DNA of 64,000 nucleotides, taken from assembly GCA_022376515.1 (NCBI GenBank), contig WTXI01000012.1:62001-126000 (forward strand), in the 5' to 3' direction. Position numbers and translations under genes: made by a program. The DNA is from Lactifluus volemus (Eukaryota; Basidiomycota; Agaricomycetes; Russulales; Russulaceae). Below, in pieces: positions 20,681-32,818 of this stretch (within the stretch, counting starts at the first letter, position 1; each line of letters opens with the position of its first letter). The notes beneath the pieces are model-generated. The model saw only the letters and a program-made list of their open reading frames with translations. It was not told where the DNA came from and made no database searches.

Positions 20681-23600
20681 GAGTTTTTGCAGCCCTGGAT
20701 CATTCCCGGTTACTATTTTGTCTTAAACACTTTTTTGTCCTGGTTCAGACACTGCTTCCTTCTCCGGGGAGGCCCGACGCTGTGCAGCAGAGATCGGTGG
20801 AACTTGAATACCCCCAGAAAAGCCACCACATCCCAACATCTGAGAAGCCCGCGGCATCCGACTCAGGCCAGGATCTCAGCTCCTCCAGTGTCGCCGCCAA
20901 CAGCAAACCTGTTGCCTCTTCAACAACAACTTTGGTCAACGTGTCAGTTAATATATCGCCCGCAGTTCTTGTCGTTGCCACGGCCACCACTGGCTACCAT
21001 TTGCCCCCGAACGGTACCGGAGATACAAAACCCGATGACTTTAACACATCCCATAATCCACTAGCATCGGATCTCCAAAAGGGACAAGGACCTGAGCCGT
21101 TGCGGCCAACGATACTCAATACAGCCCAGGATGCTTCCCCTTCTGGGGAGAAACCGACGAGATATCAACAACGGCCTCTGCAGCACAATCCCTACCTCCT
21201 CCACCTCTAACGCGACCACACAACACACTGTGTAAAACCGAAGCCAGCACCCCAGAAGGGTTGGTTCCAAAGCCTCAGAGACATGTATGAGGGAAAGGAA
21301 ATGGTAGCTAGCAACAATCACGCGAGTCGAGTCGTGACCGCAGTAATCTTCTCATCGCTATTACTAACGCGTTTTCCTTGCCTTGTCATCCGTTACCATA
21401 TGCGTATCGCGAGCCGCAGCATGTACTCAGCTAAACTACCCAACTATTGTATGCGGCAACGGGGTAATTTATTGTTTAATTACATCCTTAAATACAAACG
21501 GCAGCAGCAATTAGCACGGAAATTGATCTGGCGAGTGAGTTGGATCCGCTCTCAACAGAATTAGGCTATCCGGGTCGGAGCGGGGATGGAGTGTTGCGTT
21601 CCTTCATAGGTGGCATGAAAACTAACCCGGCGTCACGGAAAAGGCTGTGATTGGTGGTTGTAGCAAATAGACCACGCTGTCACCTCCCCGGGAGTGCGAG
21701 GCTGAACGCGGCAATGAAACATGTCAATGATCGGCATGGAAGTCGACGGCCCAACTTAGTACAGGTACACACCAACCGCCGGGTGGTGCGGCAGTGTCAC
21801 GCGATAGTATGTCGTACCTGGTGTGACAAAATAACAGCATTTACCTAACTTACTGTATGTGTAGCAACGTCAACGCATGGACCTATCAATGGCGCGTTGC
21901 GCCGGTGACAGACTCATCCACACCGTCTCCGGGCGGGCGGGCGCAAGTATCGTCAGGGGGTGGGCAACTACCCCCTAAGTCTAAAGGGCCTTGGAAAGTG
22001 GGCTGTGGCCTTTATACTCGTCGAATGGGGGCTAATAAAAGGCATGCTAGGCAACCGGGCGATATTGTGTTGGAGCAGGCACGGAAGAGACCAAATAAAA
22101 ACTCACTACTAGCACCCCTAACCCCCTTCAAGTTGAACGTTACGTTTAGAACAGGAGTTCAGCGCCAATGTAGTAGCTCTCACATCGGTAGACGTCCGTG
22201 AGTGGGGGTGTGATGGTGATGGTAGAGTGGAGGTGGCAGCGAGGCGACGGTTAACATTCACTCCGGGCTCGATTTGCATCTCGGACATCATGGACCTGAC
22301 CATATCATCAGAGAAAAAGTAGAAGGTAGTTATGCCTATGGGCAATGTCGGGTTTCGGCGGGGAGAATCGAATGTTTGAGCAAATACATTACAGAAATAT
22401 ACTTGAAGAATGTCGCTTCCGAGCGGGGGACACCCGGCGTCTTGCCGCGTGCCGACCTCGAGGCTCGGGTGGTTCCGTCTTGTTTCAGTCCCTCACTAGC
22501 CTCACTCGTACGCCCTCTTGCTTTTACTTTTTATGTGATTCTTTCAAAATGTCACTCAACCTTACATTTGCCTTGCTGCTCTAATTGTCGTCATCTCCGT
22601 GGTCTCCAGGTGCTTATAAAAGCATTCACCCTCACGGGCTACTTATATAGGCACAACCCCAACGATTTCTGGTACTGTATATCGCTTGTCAATACAGTGA
22701 TTGACATTCTTCCAGCAGAACTGGAGCCCCTGACCGTTCCCTGCATTCTGCTTCTTTCTTGCGGAATTCGGCGCCCAGTTACTCGTGGGCACATATGGTT
22801 TATGGCCACGTTGTAACCCTGCCACATCCTGGCGTGGTCAGCACAGCCTAGTGTGGACGTCGATCTCTGCGCATACACGCTCCCTGTGTGCCCTTGGACC
22901 TTTTTTTTTTTGAAACCTTTGGTTGTGCTATCACGTCCACCTTGCGGCAGATTCTCACCTGAGCAACGATGGACGATGCTTACACGTGTATCACACTATG
23001 TCAACCACGGCTAGTACATGAGAGCCGAGTCGTCGAATAATCCAGCGCATGAATTTCGGTTGCGCACGCCGCGCATACACACAACCTACGGCAACCTCGA
23101 TACACCAGCTGAACCGAATGAAGTCCTCAAGGGGAGCATGTGTGATAGCATGCTTCTGACGTTGTCTCAGGTTCCGCGCCCGGCTTCTGGATTCAGTGAA
23201 CCCCTTCGGATCCAATTCGTCGATCTCCCGGTGCGTTTCAGCACTGGCTTGGCATGAAAATTGTGTGACCCACCCCTTAGCAAAAGGCTTGAGCCATAGT
23301 CATAGTCTATGTCATCTTACATGTCAGTGGCAACTTGATGCCGACACTTGCAGGCCTCAAGGCTAGCTGATGTTGCGCCACGTGCTGGGCTCGCGTTGCG
23401 GCCCGGCTTGACATCTGTCAGTAAGTGGACGAAAGCTACAAGATGCATCGGTGACTAGCAATTGGCTCCATTTCTCATCAAGAACCCCCGTCTGAATAGT
23501 GTTCCAGATGTTCATGGCTAACATGAGCAACTTTTTGTTATGTTAACGTGCCTCCGCGGAATATTCGCATCGTGTAGTCTGACTGGAGTTGACTAGAAGT

Positions 23601-23826
23601 CATCAATTTTCACGTCATTGCAAACAGGGGATGACGCCTTTCATCTTCTCTAGACCACCACCCCTCATTGCACCATCGGCAGTGCAGTGAAGAAAATAAG
23701 CCTCACTGCTTCTGCGAGGGAATCGCGATTGGGCTTCTGCTAGGTAGTATAAGTACGTTAGGTGTGTGAACGGATCGTCAACCTAATCCCATCTCAGATT
23801 GTCCTTGCATCAACTAGACTCTAAGC
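20681..23826. other. Mostly non-coding stretch, 3.1 kb
   Basis: Holds one Ser/Thr/Pro-rich open frame (20,782-21,210) that could be a tail exon of the preceding gene. The rest shows no domain, no coherent splice structure and no repeat that I can define. A run of ten T lies near 22,903. TATA-like strings occur near 22,614 and 22,645 without an attached gene. Confidence 0.4.
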
Positions 23827-24620
23827 ATGTATCGGAGAACCAACGTCGCTTGTGAGTGGTCAGGCTTCACGTGATCTCAGTACTTTTACCTTGAACCCCC
23901 ACATTTCTCAGACGAACTCCCATCCACGGTCAAGTCATTGAATGACAGTTGGCTGACAACTTATCAATGTTCAGCCATTCTGGTGCGCTTCTCATTTTAC
24001 GTAGCATATACAGCGGGGGGAGGAACATCCTTCACTAAATTTGCTTTACCATCATCAGGCGGCGCTCTTTGCACTCCTCGAGGTCCATTTCCTCTCCTTC
24101 GTCAAAAACGACGCGCATTTCCAGAACCATCATATCGGGCATCCAGCCAGACACGCGCTCTTGATATTCACTTATTGCGCGCTATTCTTCTGCATCAGCG
24201 GAGCGGTCAGCGGACTGATCCTAACTGACGAGTTTGGAGAGCTTCCGGTGAGAGCCTCACGGAAAAGTGATCCCATTCAACACGGATTGTTCGATAGTGG
24301 ATCACTTGATCTCCTTCAAAGCTATGGCGCTAGGCAATCGTCCGTTTGGGTCATGTTTCACTGTCAGTTTTTTTGTTTGTTTGTTCCGCGTTTTTTTTTT
24401 TTTCTCACTCGTCACGGATCAAATATCAGGGCTGTTCTCTCTCGTCGCCGGCGTCGTTTCTCTGTTCACACAATTGTTTTTATATATTTGGCTCGAAGAG
24501 TCCAAGTCCGTTAAAATCACCCTTTCAATTATTGGATTTTACGCCGTACTGCCTTTCCTTCACATTATACCCCGTCCGTGGGGCAGCAAGAAACGCCGTA
24601 GCATTGCTAGCAGCAATTGA
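23827..24620 (+). CDS. Small four-span membrane protein, 196 residues
   Basis: Exons 23,827-23,851, 23,912-23,982, 24,059-24,362 and 24,430-24,620 sum to 591 nt, 196 residues plus stop, with phases 1, 0 and 1 all matching. The third intron uses a GTCAGT donor and contains a long T run. Hydrophobic segments: AILAALFALLEVHFLSFV, ALLIFTYCALFFCISGAVSG, WLFSLVAGVVSLFTQLFLYI and IIGFYAVLPFLHII. Between spans 2 and 3 is a soluble loop with DSGSLDLLQSYGARQSS. The tail is basic (PWGSKKRRS), as in many fungal inner-face tails. Similar small proteins occur in Agaricomycetes as I recall, without assigned function. No lesion is seen; the very short first exon is the least certain part. Confidence 0.72.
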
Positions 24621-25002
24621 TTCGCATAGTTATAATTAGTTACTCATTAATCGTGATGATCTTAGATCACTCCACCTAACGTATCTCCTATTTCACATAG
24701 ACCATCTGGACACAACCCCTCGAACTAAATAGGTGTTCTGGCAACACACTCTTACTCATACTGTATCTATGCTCACGCCATATGAAATACAGCGCCCACG
24801 CCCATAATGAGTTTGATTTAATGACAAGTCATTACTATGTGCGGAGCGACATCATGATATCAAGTCTTCGCCAACTATTTAAGGCTAGCGACGTCCTTGA
24901 TCGCGTCTTGAGCATCTGATAGCTCATATCCCATGTATTTACGCGGAAGTGGATCGACGGTCACAGGACATGGCATCACAATACATCTTGGAACAGAACG
25001 CC

Positions 25003-27158
25003 TCAGCGATCGATGGTGGGAATGATACCTCGCAGATGAGGCGGAACAAGATCCGATGGTATTTTTGCAATTTGGTCGACTGGCGCACGCTTCGCCAAGG
25101 CTATCAGGTTCATTCGGAGTTCAGTTACCATGTCTTGTTCCTTGTCAACCGTCTCTTCAAACTTGACGTCCGTTCCTGTGGATGACGCGGCTTCGGCGCG
25201 CTGTGTATACACCTCGTGTAACTGTTCGAGAATATGTGCAGCGTGGTCGAGCGCACGGGACAACACGGCAGAGTCTTCATTCGCTCCAGCCCCCGCCCAT
25301 ACATTTTCCGCATCGAAAAGTTCGTTCGGGGCCGAAATGAGTGAGCCGAGGTCGAGCGGTGTTGGGGGTAAGGAGACAAACGGAGGCTCTGAGAGGGGTG
25401 TTACAGGTGGCTTCTGGTCCACTGCCTTTGACCCTTTTAATGTGGCCTCGATTACGCGATGGCGGCGATCTGTGAGTTCATCGATGAGCGTCGCATCGAC
25501 ATACCCTGCAAGAGTAGATTGGGGTCCTGATCGTTGGCGGTGGAGCTTGGTGTGAGGAACTCGGCCACACTACGCACGTAGGCTAACCCATCGAAGCCTC
25601 CAAACACGACTTCCCTCAGCCAACTTTGAGAGGCTATCGCCCGGTCAACCGAGGTTTCCGAACATAGGGCACTCTCCAACTTTGTGTGCAGTACGTCGAA
25701 TAATCGTTCCTGTGTTCCTAAAACCTCGGTCGCCCCGGACCCTCCTAGGGATGAATTAGTTGCAAGCACCGGAAACACTCCAAAGTCAGTTGCGTCCAGT
25801 GGTCGTGGTTTGCGCCATTCAGGGGTCGGCGGTCGCTCTTCGGCAGTCTCTTTTGCTTTCCCTCGGGGAGGGGCCGAGCGGAGAATGGTCCAATGGCGAT
25901 ACTTGGTTCCTCCCGTTGGCTGGGGCACAGGCTCAGGAGGTTCTGGTGGAACTTCCGGGGGAGAAATATGAATCGGCAAGGGAACGTGAATTTGTGAGGG
26001 TTCTCGCGTAGGTGGAGGGAAGAGGGGAGTGACAAGGGGGCACATAGAGGATCAGGGACGAGGGCAGAAAGCACGCTGAATGGATCTTCCACTGTGTCAC
26101 CGAACTCAGTACACGTGCGACAAATGTGATAAACCCAACTCACTCTCAGAATAGTCTAGACTCCCGTCGGCGGCGTACGGAGGCCCGCCTTTCTCCATCC
26201 GCAAGCGTTCTTTCTTCGAGCGATAACGTTTTCCTTACAAAAATCTCGGTCATAGCCGCGGAAAATGATGGGAGGCGAGGTTTACCCTTGAGTTTCAATG
26301 CTAGCATGGCCTCCGCCCAATCCGACCCTGGGGGGAATATGCCGACACCGTCCTTGTACCCAGGAAGGTGACCATCGGGTTCCAGAGTCTCGGAGATACC
26401 TTCTTTTTTCCCAGTGGCCCTCCCTCGTCGATTGGGAGGAGGAACAGAAGCAGAAGCCACAGATGGGGAGCGACGGACAGGTGTATCAGGCCCAGCGCTC
26501 GCCCCTCCTGCTGCGCCATCCTCATCAGCGTCGACATTGACATCTTCATCACGATCAACCTCGATATTCCAATCAGTCTCATATTCGATGACGCAGGAGC
26601 CGCTTTCGAAATGTGGTCAGATGCCCAGGCTTCAATTCGCTCGGCCTCACTATAATATATAGTGCCTGGTGGGTTGAACGTTTTGGCATTGGATATGACA
26701 AGACGAAAATCGTCCTGAGAGTTATATCAGACCGGGATTCGGAAGAAGTGGAGAGTCGTACGGCGAATTCATCCAAAGATTTATACTTGGATTTGACTAT
26801 TTTTTCTGACATGGTCCCGAAATCCATCGGTTGTTTTATGACATCCATGTACCCTGGAACCTTTTCCGGGTCCACAGGCTTGAGAAAAAAGGCGTAGTCA
26901 TCTTTTCTGATAGAGATCAGACAAATGTTGTACAGAATACTTCAAGTTTCTCACTTTTTTATCTTGGTAATTAATGATGTAAGTACCTCCTTCAGCGGCT
27001 TGAGCTTGATGGGCGGGGGACTTTCTTGACGGGAGTAGGCTCGAGCAAAGGACTGTACCTCTTTTTGCTTTTAGCTCTTTGAGTGCTTTCAACGACGGTA
27101 AGACAAGGGTTAGACCAGAGGAGCTCTGGCCCGCGCGATTGAGGTCTGCATCGTCCAT
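25003..27158 (-). CDS. Bromodomain protein (BRD7/BRD9-like), frame interrupted
   Basis: Acetyl-lysine reader, probably of a chromatin-remodelling complex as in BRD7/9. ATG 27,158 opens MDDADLNRAGQSSSGLTLVL. The bromodomain follows, about 26,910-26,640: DDYAFFLKPVDPEKVPGYMD, QPMDFGTMSEKI and, after an intron (GTACGA...CTCAG), LVISNAKTFNPPGTIYY with the acetyl-lysine Asn in SNAKTFN. Then come an acidic linker, SDWAEAMLALKLKG, a basic segment KKERLRMEKGGPPYAADGS, a Pro-rich stretch and a helical C-terminal part to a stop at 25,003. Coding is well supported, but the frame shifts by one base near 26,594, near 26,048 and near 25,505; the last could instead be a 36-nt GTATGT...CACAG intron. Whether these are assembly errors or real lesions is open. 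Assignment as BRD7/9-like rests on layout. Confidence 0.78.
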
Positions 27159-30100
27159 ACTGTGTCTATTACTGCTTCATAAGTAATCTTGTGAAACGTT
27201 TACCGCGAGAGGTGGCAGAGAGCGTAGGGACGGAGAAGTGTGACGTATACTTCCGAAGCCGGGGTTTCTTGTGCCGCGTAACTTTATTTCACTTTTTTGG
27301 TTACTATGCGTAGTAACTATATTTGGAAATACGCCTCTGCAATTCCTACCGCTTAATTCAACTTTCGGTCTTTTCGGCTGACTTTAGGTCGGTTCGGATC
27401 ATACTGTGGGGGCTATTCTGGAGGCTGCGCTGTCTCATCTCCCACCAAAGAAACAACTGGCAGTGCTCAAAGCATTACCAAGGCAACCTGGCAACCGCTA
27501 TCAGTGTGCAGTTGGACCTATCACTATCGTACTGCCCTAGTCTGGCAGGCTTCAAGTTAACCCGTTGCCAGTGCCGGCGCCGCAACTGTTTACTCATCTC
27601 GTTATCCGCTGCACCGATTCTGTGTATGAAACGGAGGGCTCATTAAAACATGCTAATTTTATCTCCGGGATCATTATCTCAAAATGACATTTGGTAACTA
27701 CATTCAAAGGGATCCAAGCTGAGAGTTGGCGAAGAAGGGGAGACGAGGAGACCAACGAGGAGATTACATTCTAATCTAATTCTGGTAAGTCACTTCTCAG
27801 CGTGACATGATCCCAGCATCATTGGTAGCCTTGTATGACTCGGAGTTCTACTACCTTGGAAGCGCCGAAAGCTAAGCACCACTGAAACCTCAACCGGTAT
27901 ACGGCATTGCTCCCTGATTCAAGGCCCATCACACTTTCATTTATCCTTTGGACCCGGTATCAATATACATGGGCATCCCGGAACGGTCCGATGAAGACAT
28001 CTCGTCCTCGGCCCAGACCCGTTGATGATAATCTAATACTGTCTCGAGCTCCCTCGTTTGCACTTTGAGGCTTGTGGGCAATTAATTTTGTGTTAGTTTT
28101 ATCGTTTGATGAAATCAGTCTACATCTAGATGATAATTTCTGCACTCATACGGTCTCTGAGATCCTTGCTCCCATTCATCTAGCTCCCGGATTCATTATC
28201 CAGCCTTGCTAGTCTCCCTCTTCCCAGGGGCCCTACTCTGGAGTTTCGTTTGTGACACCGCCATCCTGAGAGGTCTCCTTTGGGCTTTTGGAAACATGCC
28301 TGTGGTACTCACGTTTTCGTCCATTTAATAAAGCTGTACACTTCTTCTTGGAACATCAGAATTACTCGGCCATGAAATTTTTTAGAATGGAACACGAGCC
28401 ATTCTTCTGCAGCATCGCAACAACCAAAGTAGAAGCTGTGCCCGGGTCTCCCGCGTGACCTGGGTCCAAGATCAAGCCCTCATACAAAGAGGTCGATACC
28501 CTATTCAATGAGCAAGAAGCTCAATACATCCGGAAGCATTTCCGAGTCATAACCTGTTCCAGGCTGTCACCGGATCACCCTTCTCACTTTTTTTTATCAT
28601 TAACGCCCTGAGAGAAGACCACGTTATTGTTTTCCCGCACTTGGTAGCTATGAGCAATTTGTAGGCGGCGTTATCTGGATGCGGGTTTTGGGTCCAAGCC
28701 TCATCTCTTTCTCATGCGGCGATCGATCACCTGAACTTGTATAACGACATCTTGGCAATTGACGACTTGGCAGTTCCCCAGGTGCCCATCCCCAAGTGAT
28801 CAGTTACCGCACCGTGATAACGGCAATTTCTATTTCCAGGTCCATTCATTTATTAGGTCGGGATGCAATCACGAGGACCTCTGTGTTTGGGCGGAAACTT
28901 TCGTATGGCTTCGATTATCAAATGGGAAGAATTGCGGCGTTGAGGAGAGTGCAAAGACGATATGACCGATAAGATTTCTCAAGTGTAGAACCCTCCATCC
29001 AGACCATGACTCGGAAGCTTCAAGCTTTTAAAGGACCCCGATCGACCAGGATCTGGTTATCAGTACAGAATCTAAAAGACATTCGACGCTGAAGATAGCC
29101 GCTTCGTTTGAGTAAATCTAAGGTCGTGAACATGTGAAATTAGGCTTCGGGCATTATTCGGGCTCGGGATCGTCCCTTTAGTTGACACACGAACCCGTCG
29201 TTGTGCACGTGGATCGCAGCCGGCCGCCGATGGGAGATTAAAATTGCCAAGGTCTGGGAGCTTGGCAAAAAATACTCTCGCTACGGCGGGGACCTTTTCA
29301 CAATTTTGATTTCCCTTTCACTGCCCCCCTTGGCTCTTAGCAAAGGTATTTCGGCTCAACCCACCTCATTTGGTGGCTTGTCAGGGTAACGCATGGACGA
29401 TATACGTCCTACTTCCGGAAAAGCGCTTATCATCACCGTCACGGCATTAAGGCTGGTATGGTCGTTTTGAAACCGATTTTATTTTCTCCTCGCTGTAGTC
29501 GTCCATTTTGCATCTCAGGTCCAAGTCACATAAAATAAAGCACGTTGACTTGCCTGACAATAGCTGCACAGCCACAGGGCGCTTATTGGATTCACTAAGC
29601 GACCCGAGGGCACTCAGACTTTTTGATCAGAGTCTTGAACAAGTTCGTTGCTATAGCTCCCCGACATCTCATGTCACCCTTTAGGAAACCGTACCGACCT
29701 ACTTATATTATATCCCACAACAAACATCACGCCAACGATGTCACGCTGCGTTTGGAAAAACGAGCCCACTTGAGGGGCATCACGTCCAACTTTGAACTTC
29801 CCAGCTGCCCTATCAACACGGAAGTGAAACTATAATTCCGCTCCCCAGCGTTGGCCCATCGGCACAGCATGCTGTCTCCGTATACTCGATCATGTTTCTC
29901 ATCTCCACAATTGAAGTCTATATGAGAATCGATTATCCGGCCGGCTGGTTCGCAGTGCCTCACTTCTCTTGCTTTCTTCATCTACCCTCGCTTCGCTCCC
30001 CTTCCGTCCCTTGTACTATACCCCGTCCGGAGCGAGGGTGGTCCACGACTCCTCATCATTGCGTTCCTTCGCGTAACCACCCAACTTGGATGCGTCGTTA

Positions 30101-30248
30101 TCCGCTACTCACCGCATCCCCACCGATTCAACTTTAATTGCACGTAATCATTTCGCTCCTTCCAAGTAGGACAGGCATTGGTCCTAGCCCACGATCTCTT
30201 GAAGCAAGAATTTTCCTCAAATAACTACCCTCACCTTCACCTCCTGTC
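27159..30248. other. Gene-poor stretch, 3.1 kb
   Basis: Only scattered fragments with coding flavour, for example a frame near 28,715-28,797 reading AAIDHLNLYNDILAIDDLAV before a stop. No intact gene, domain or splice structure could be built on either strand. It looks like old degraded sequence, possibly of transposon origin, but I found no LTR or terminal repeat to prove that. Confidence 0.4.
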
Positions 30249-30365
30249 TTGGCACCCTTTCATTTCAGAGTCCGAACCACAAGTTGCGCCCACTGGCACC
30301 TAATCCATTCATCTAATAACGAACCACCTTCCTCATATCCGTTTAGCACAGAGTCCAATCCCCCT

Positions 30366-31915
30366 ATGAAGCACGAATCCTTCGATGAAGAGACGCAGTC
30401 GCGCTCATCTGCATCTTCTCATGATGCAGGAAACGCGGCTGACACGGAGATGGAAATGGGGCCGGGTGCCGAGAATACCCGACAAGCGGGCGAGAAGCGA
30501 GGAGATGGTGCACCTCCTCCCCAACCACAACCCGCAAAGAAAAAGAGAACGCGCACGCTCACGACACCACATCAGTCTGCAGTGCTTCATGCACTTCTTG
30601 CCCAGGTCAGCCTTATCCCTCCTACTGGTGCGGCTCGGTGACTAACCCATTCTTGCATGACCTTAGTCCCGCTTTCCAACGACTGCGATGCGTGAGGAAG
30701 TCGGCCGGTCGATTGGGCTGAGCGCTCGGAAAGTGCAGGTCTGTTTGGATCATTCATTTCTGCGTCAGATCATGTCATGTTCATCTCTTTGACTTTAGGT
30801 CTGGTTCCAGGCAAGTCTTTTAGCAAATAGTTGATTTTGGCACGCACAGGGAAGAATTAACCCTTTGGCATTCGCCTTCTCTTTCACAGAATCAGCGTCA
30901 GAAAGCTCGGCGCCCGCGAAATCAAGGTTCACCCCCGCCCACGCGTCTATCGCAGTATGGCGCGTATCCTGATGCGCCCGCACCCACATTGGCAGCTTCT
31001 ATCGTTGGACCCTCAATTGTTCCTACCCACGATGAACAGGCCCCGTTCCGTACGGCACCTTCCGTTCCTTTCGTTCAGTTCAATATGAACCGGGAACACT
31101 CTTCACATGAGGATGTCGTCGGAGCATCTGTTACAGGAACGGGTTCTAGCTCAGGTAGTAGTAGTCGTCTATCTGGTCCAGGAGTCCCTGGAGTAAACAC
31201 CTCCTTCGCTCCGCGATTCCCATCCACTCTCCCACCTATGACGGCCCCATCATCATCGATTTCTGGACACCATGACTCGACTCATCGTCGGCCTCCAACA
31301 AGTAATGGCCATGGAAATGTAGCACGCCACTCGGCACCACCCTCGCGGGATTTCACGTTCAATTTTCCTTTCCCTCCGTTACAGGTGCCACATGCTACCC
31401 AAAATTGGTTCCCACCACCGCACCACCACCGCATGACCGCTTCTCCGCCTCACCTATCAATGGGTGAGAAGCAGCTTCAGCCTCAGCCCCAACAACAACG
31501 ACCACAACAGCAACAACATCAACAACAACAACAGATGTTCTTTACTGCTGCTCCTGGTTCGCGCCCTCACACTCCTAGGTCGTCGTCCGTCGTCCCTCCT
31601 CCTCACAGCCGCTTAGAATCCGCGCGTGATCTTCCGCGCCTGCGTATTCCTCCGCTCCATGTACCTGAATCACCACATGCAGCGGTGCGACAGCGCTCCT
31701 CCTGGTCTTATTCCCCATCTCAAGATCCGGTTCGTGCTGTTCTCTCTACCACCACCACCACCACTACCACCAACTCCGGTTCTTCACGTGGTGGGAGCCC
31801 CTCAGCCCCTCGCGCGAGACGTTTTGACCCTGTACGAGAAGCGGCGAGTGAACGGAGTGCTAGCCAGGGTACGGATTCGTCCACACCCCCGCGCATCGAT
31901 ACCCCCCACGTTTGA
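30366..31915 (+). CDS. Homeodomain transcription factor, 449 residues
   Basis: Exons 30,366-30,605, 30,667-30,738, 30,799-30,810 and 30,890-31,915 sum to 1,350 nt, all in phase 0. The homeodomain spans about residues 58-117: basic arm AKKKRTRTLT, helix 1 HQSAVLHALLAQ, helix 2 MREEVGRSIG, and recognition helix KVQVWFQNQRQKARR. VWFQ is coded by a 12-nt micro-exon whose downstream intron starts GCAAGT (GC-AG). The N-terminus is acidic and Ser-rich. The C-terminal 330 residues are Pro/Ser/His-rich, with a Gln tract (QQQQHQQQQQ) and SPPH/PP motifs typical of activation regions. An in-frame ATG at 30,249 would add 39 residues; 30,366 is preferred because the upstream extension has no coding character. 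It may be related to basidiomycete developmental homeodomain factors; the subfamily is not determined. No frame break. Confidence 0.9.
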
Positions 31916-32818
31916 CGCCCATTATACGACCCTTTCTCAACGACTCTTTACTGTTTTGTTAAAGTTGCCGCCGCCGCCGCCCCTCTTTTTTTTTTTTCAT
32001 ATCATCTGCTCTGATGTCGGCCTCGGGCCCTGTCCGCTCTCTGATTTGTTGCGCTCTGTGCTAGTTCTTTTCTCGTATTAAACCCCCCAATGTCTATGAT
32101 TACATCGCGCGCGCTCTTTTTCATGATACCCGATAGATGACAATAATCAAGTTTCACACACTCCTTTTTTTTTAATTCTTTTAATTCTTCCAACTCATTC
32201 ATGTTAAAAAATTTTTGGCCTCAGCTCTTTAAGGTGCGCAATTTTGCCGTTCGGTGATATTCTCGAGGCTACTGCGACTCTCACAGCACGTCAGTGCTTC
32301 ATTAATGAACTACCGTACGTGGTCACTATAACTACCGCAATTTTGTATTGTCGCTACCCGATGCTTATCCATGTAAAGTATCTTTGTATCTGATACGCCC
32401 TCACATGACTACCGTTACGCCACTCGTCCACCGCAGTCAATGCGGCATTGATTCCATACGGATGCTCCCGAAATACGCCCGAAAATGAACGAAGCGGCGC
32501 AACGATCCCATCAACTCGTCCGCTGCGCCTAAGTTAACAGCTTGGCAAATATATATCTACATACTTTTTTTAAGGTAATGACAGGTCTTCCCTTCCCTCA
32601 GCTAGAGCGTCTAATTGTTAATTCTAATTTCCGAACCCCCCATAAAAGGCGCCAGTCGTTATTTGCGCATGCGCCACTCGGGACCGCGCCATAGGGAGGC
32701 GCAACCGAGGTCCCCGACGACGGAAGCTCCCCCGAAGGGATGGGATGTACTACACGGTGTTAGGCAACAAAGACTAACGACTATAGCGACGCGCACTCCC
32801 ACGTGTCCTCTTCGCCCC
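31916..32818. other. Convergent intergenic region
   Basis: 3' flanks of the homeodomain gene (plus) and the RING gene (minus). T-rich runs at 31,988-32,000 and 32,165-32,172 may be part of the 3' UTRs. No gene is supported. Confidence 0.45.

Noticed and set aside
22118..23257. Several open frames of 70-180 codons on both strands
   Set aside because: They overlap one another, lack domains and splice continuity, and have the composition expected of non-coding sequence.
27780..29600. Degraded retrotransposon body
   Set aside because: Some fragments have coding flavour, but I found no LTRs, terminal repeats, RT motif or integrase motif to support it.
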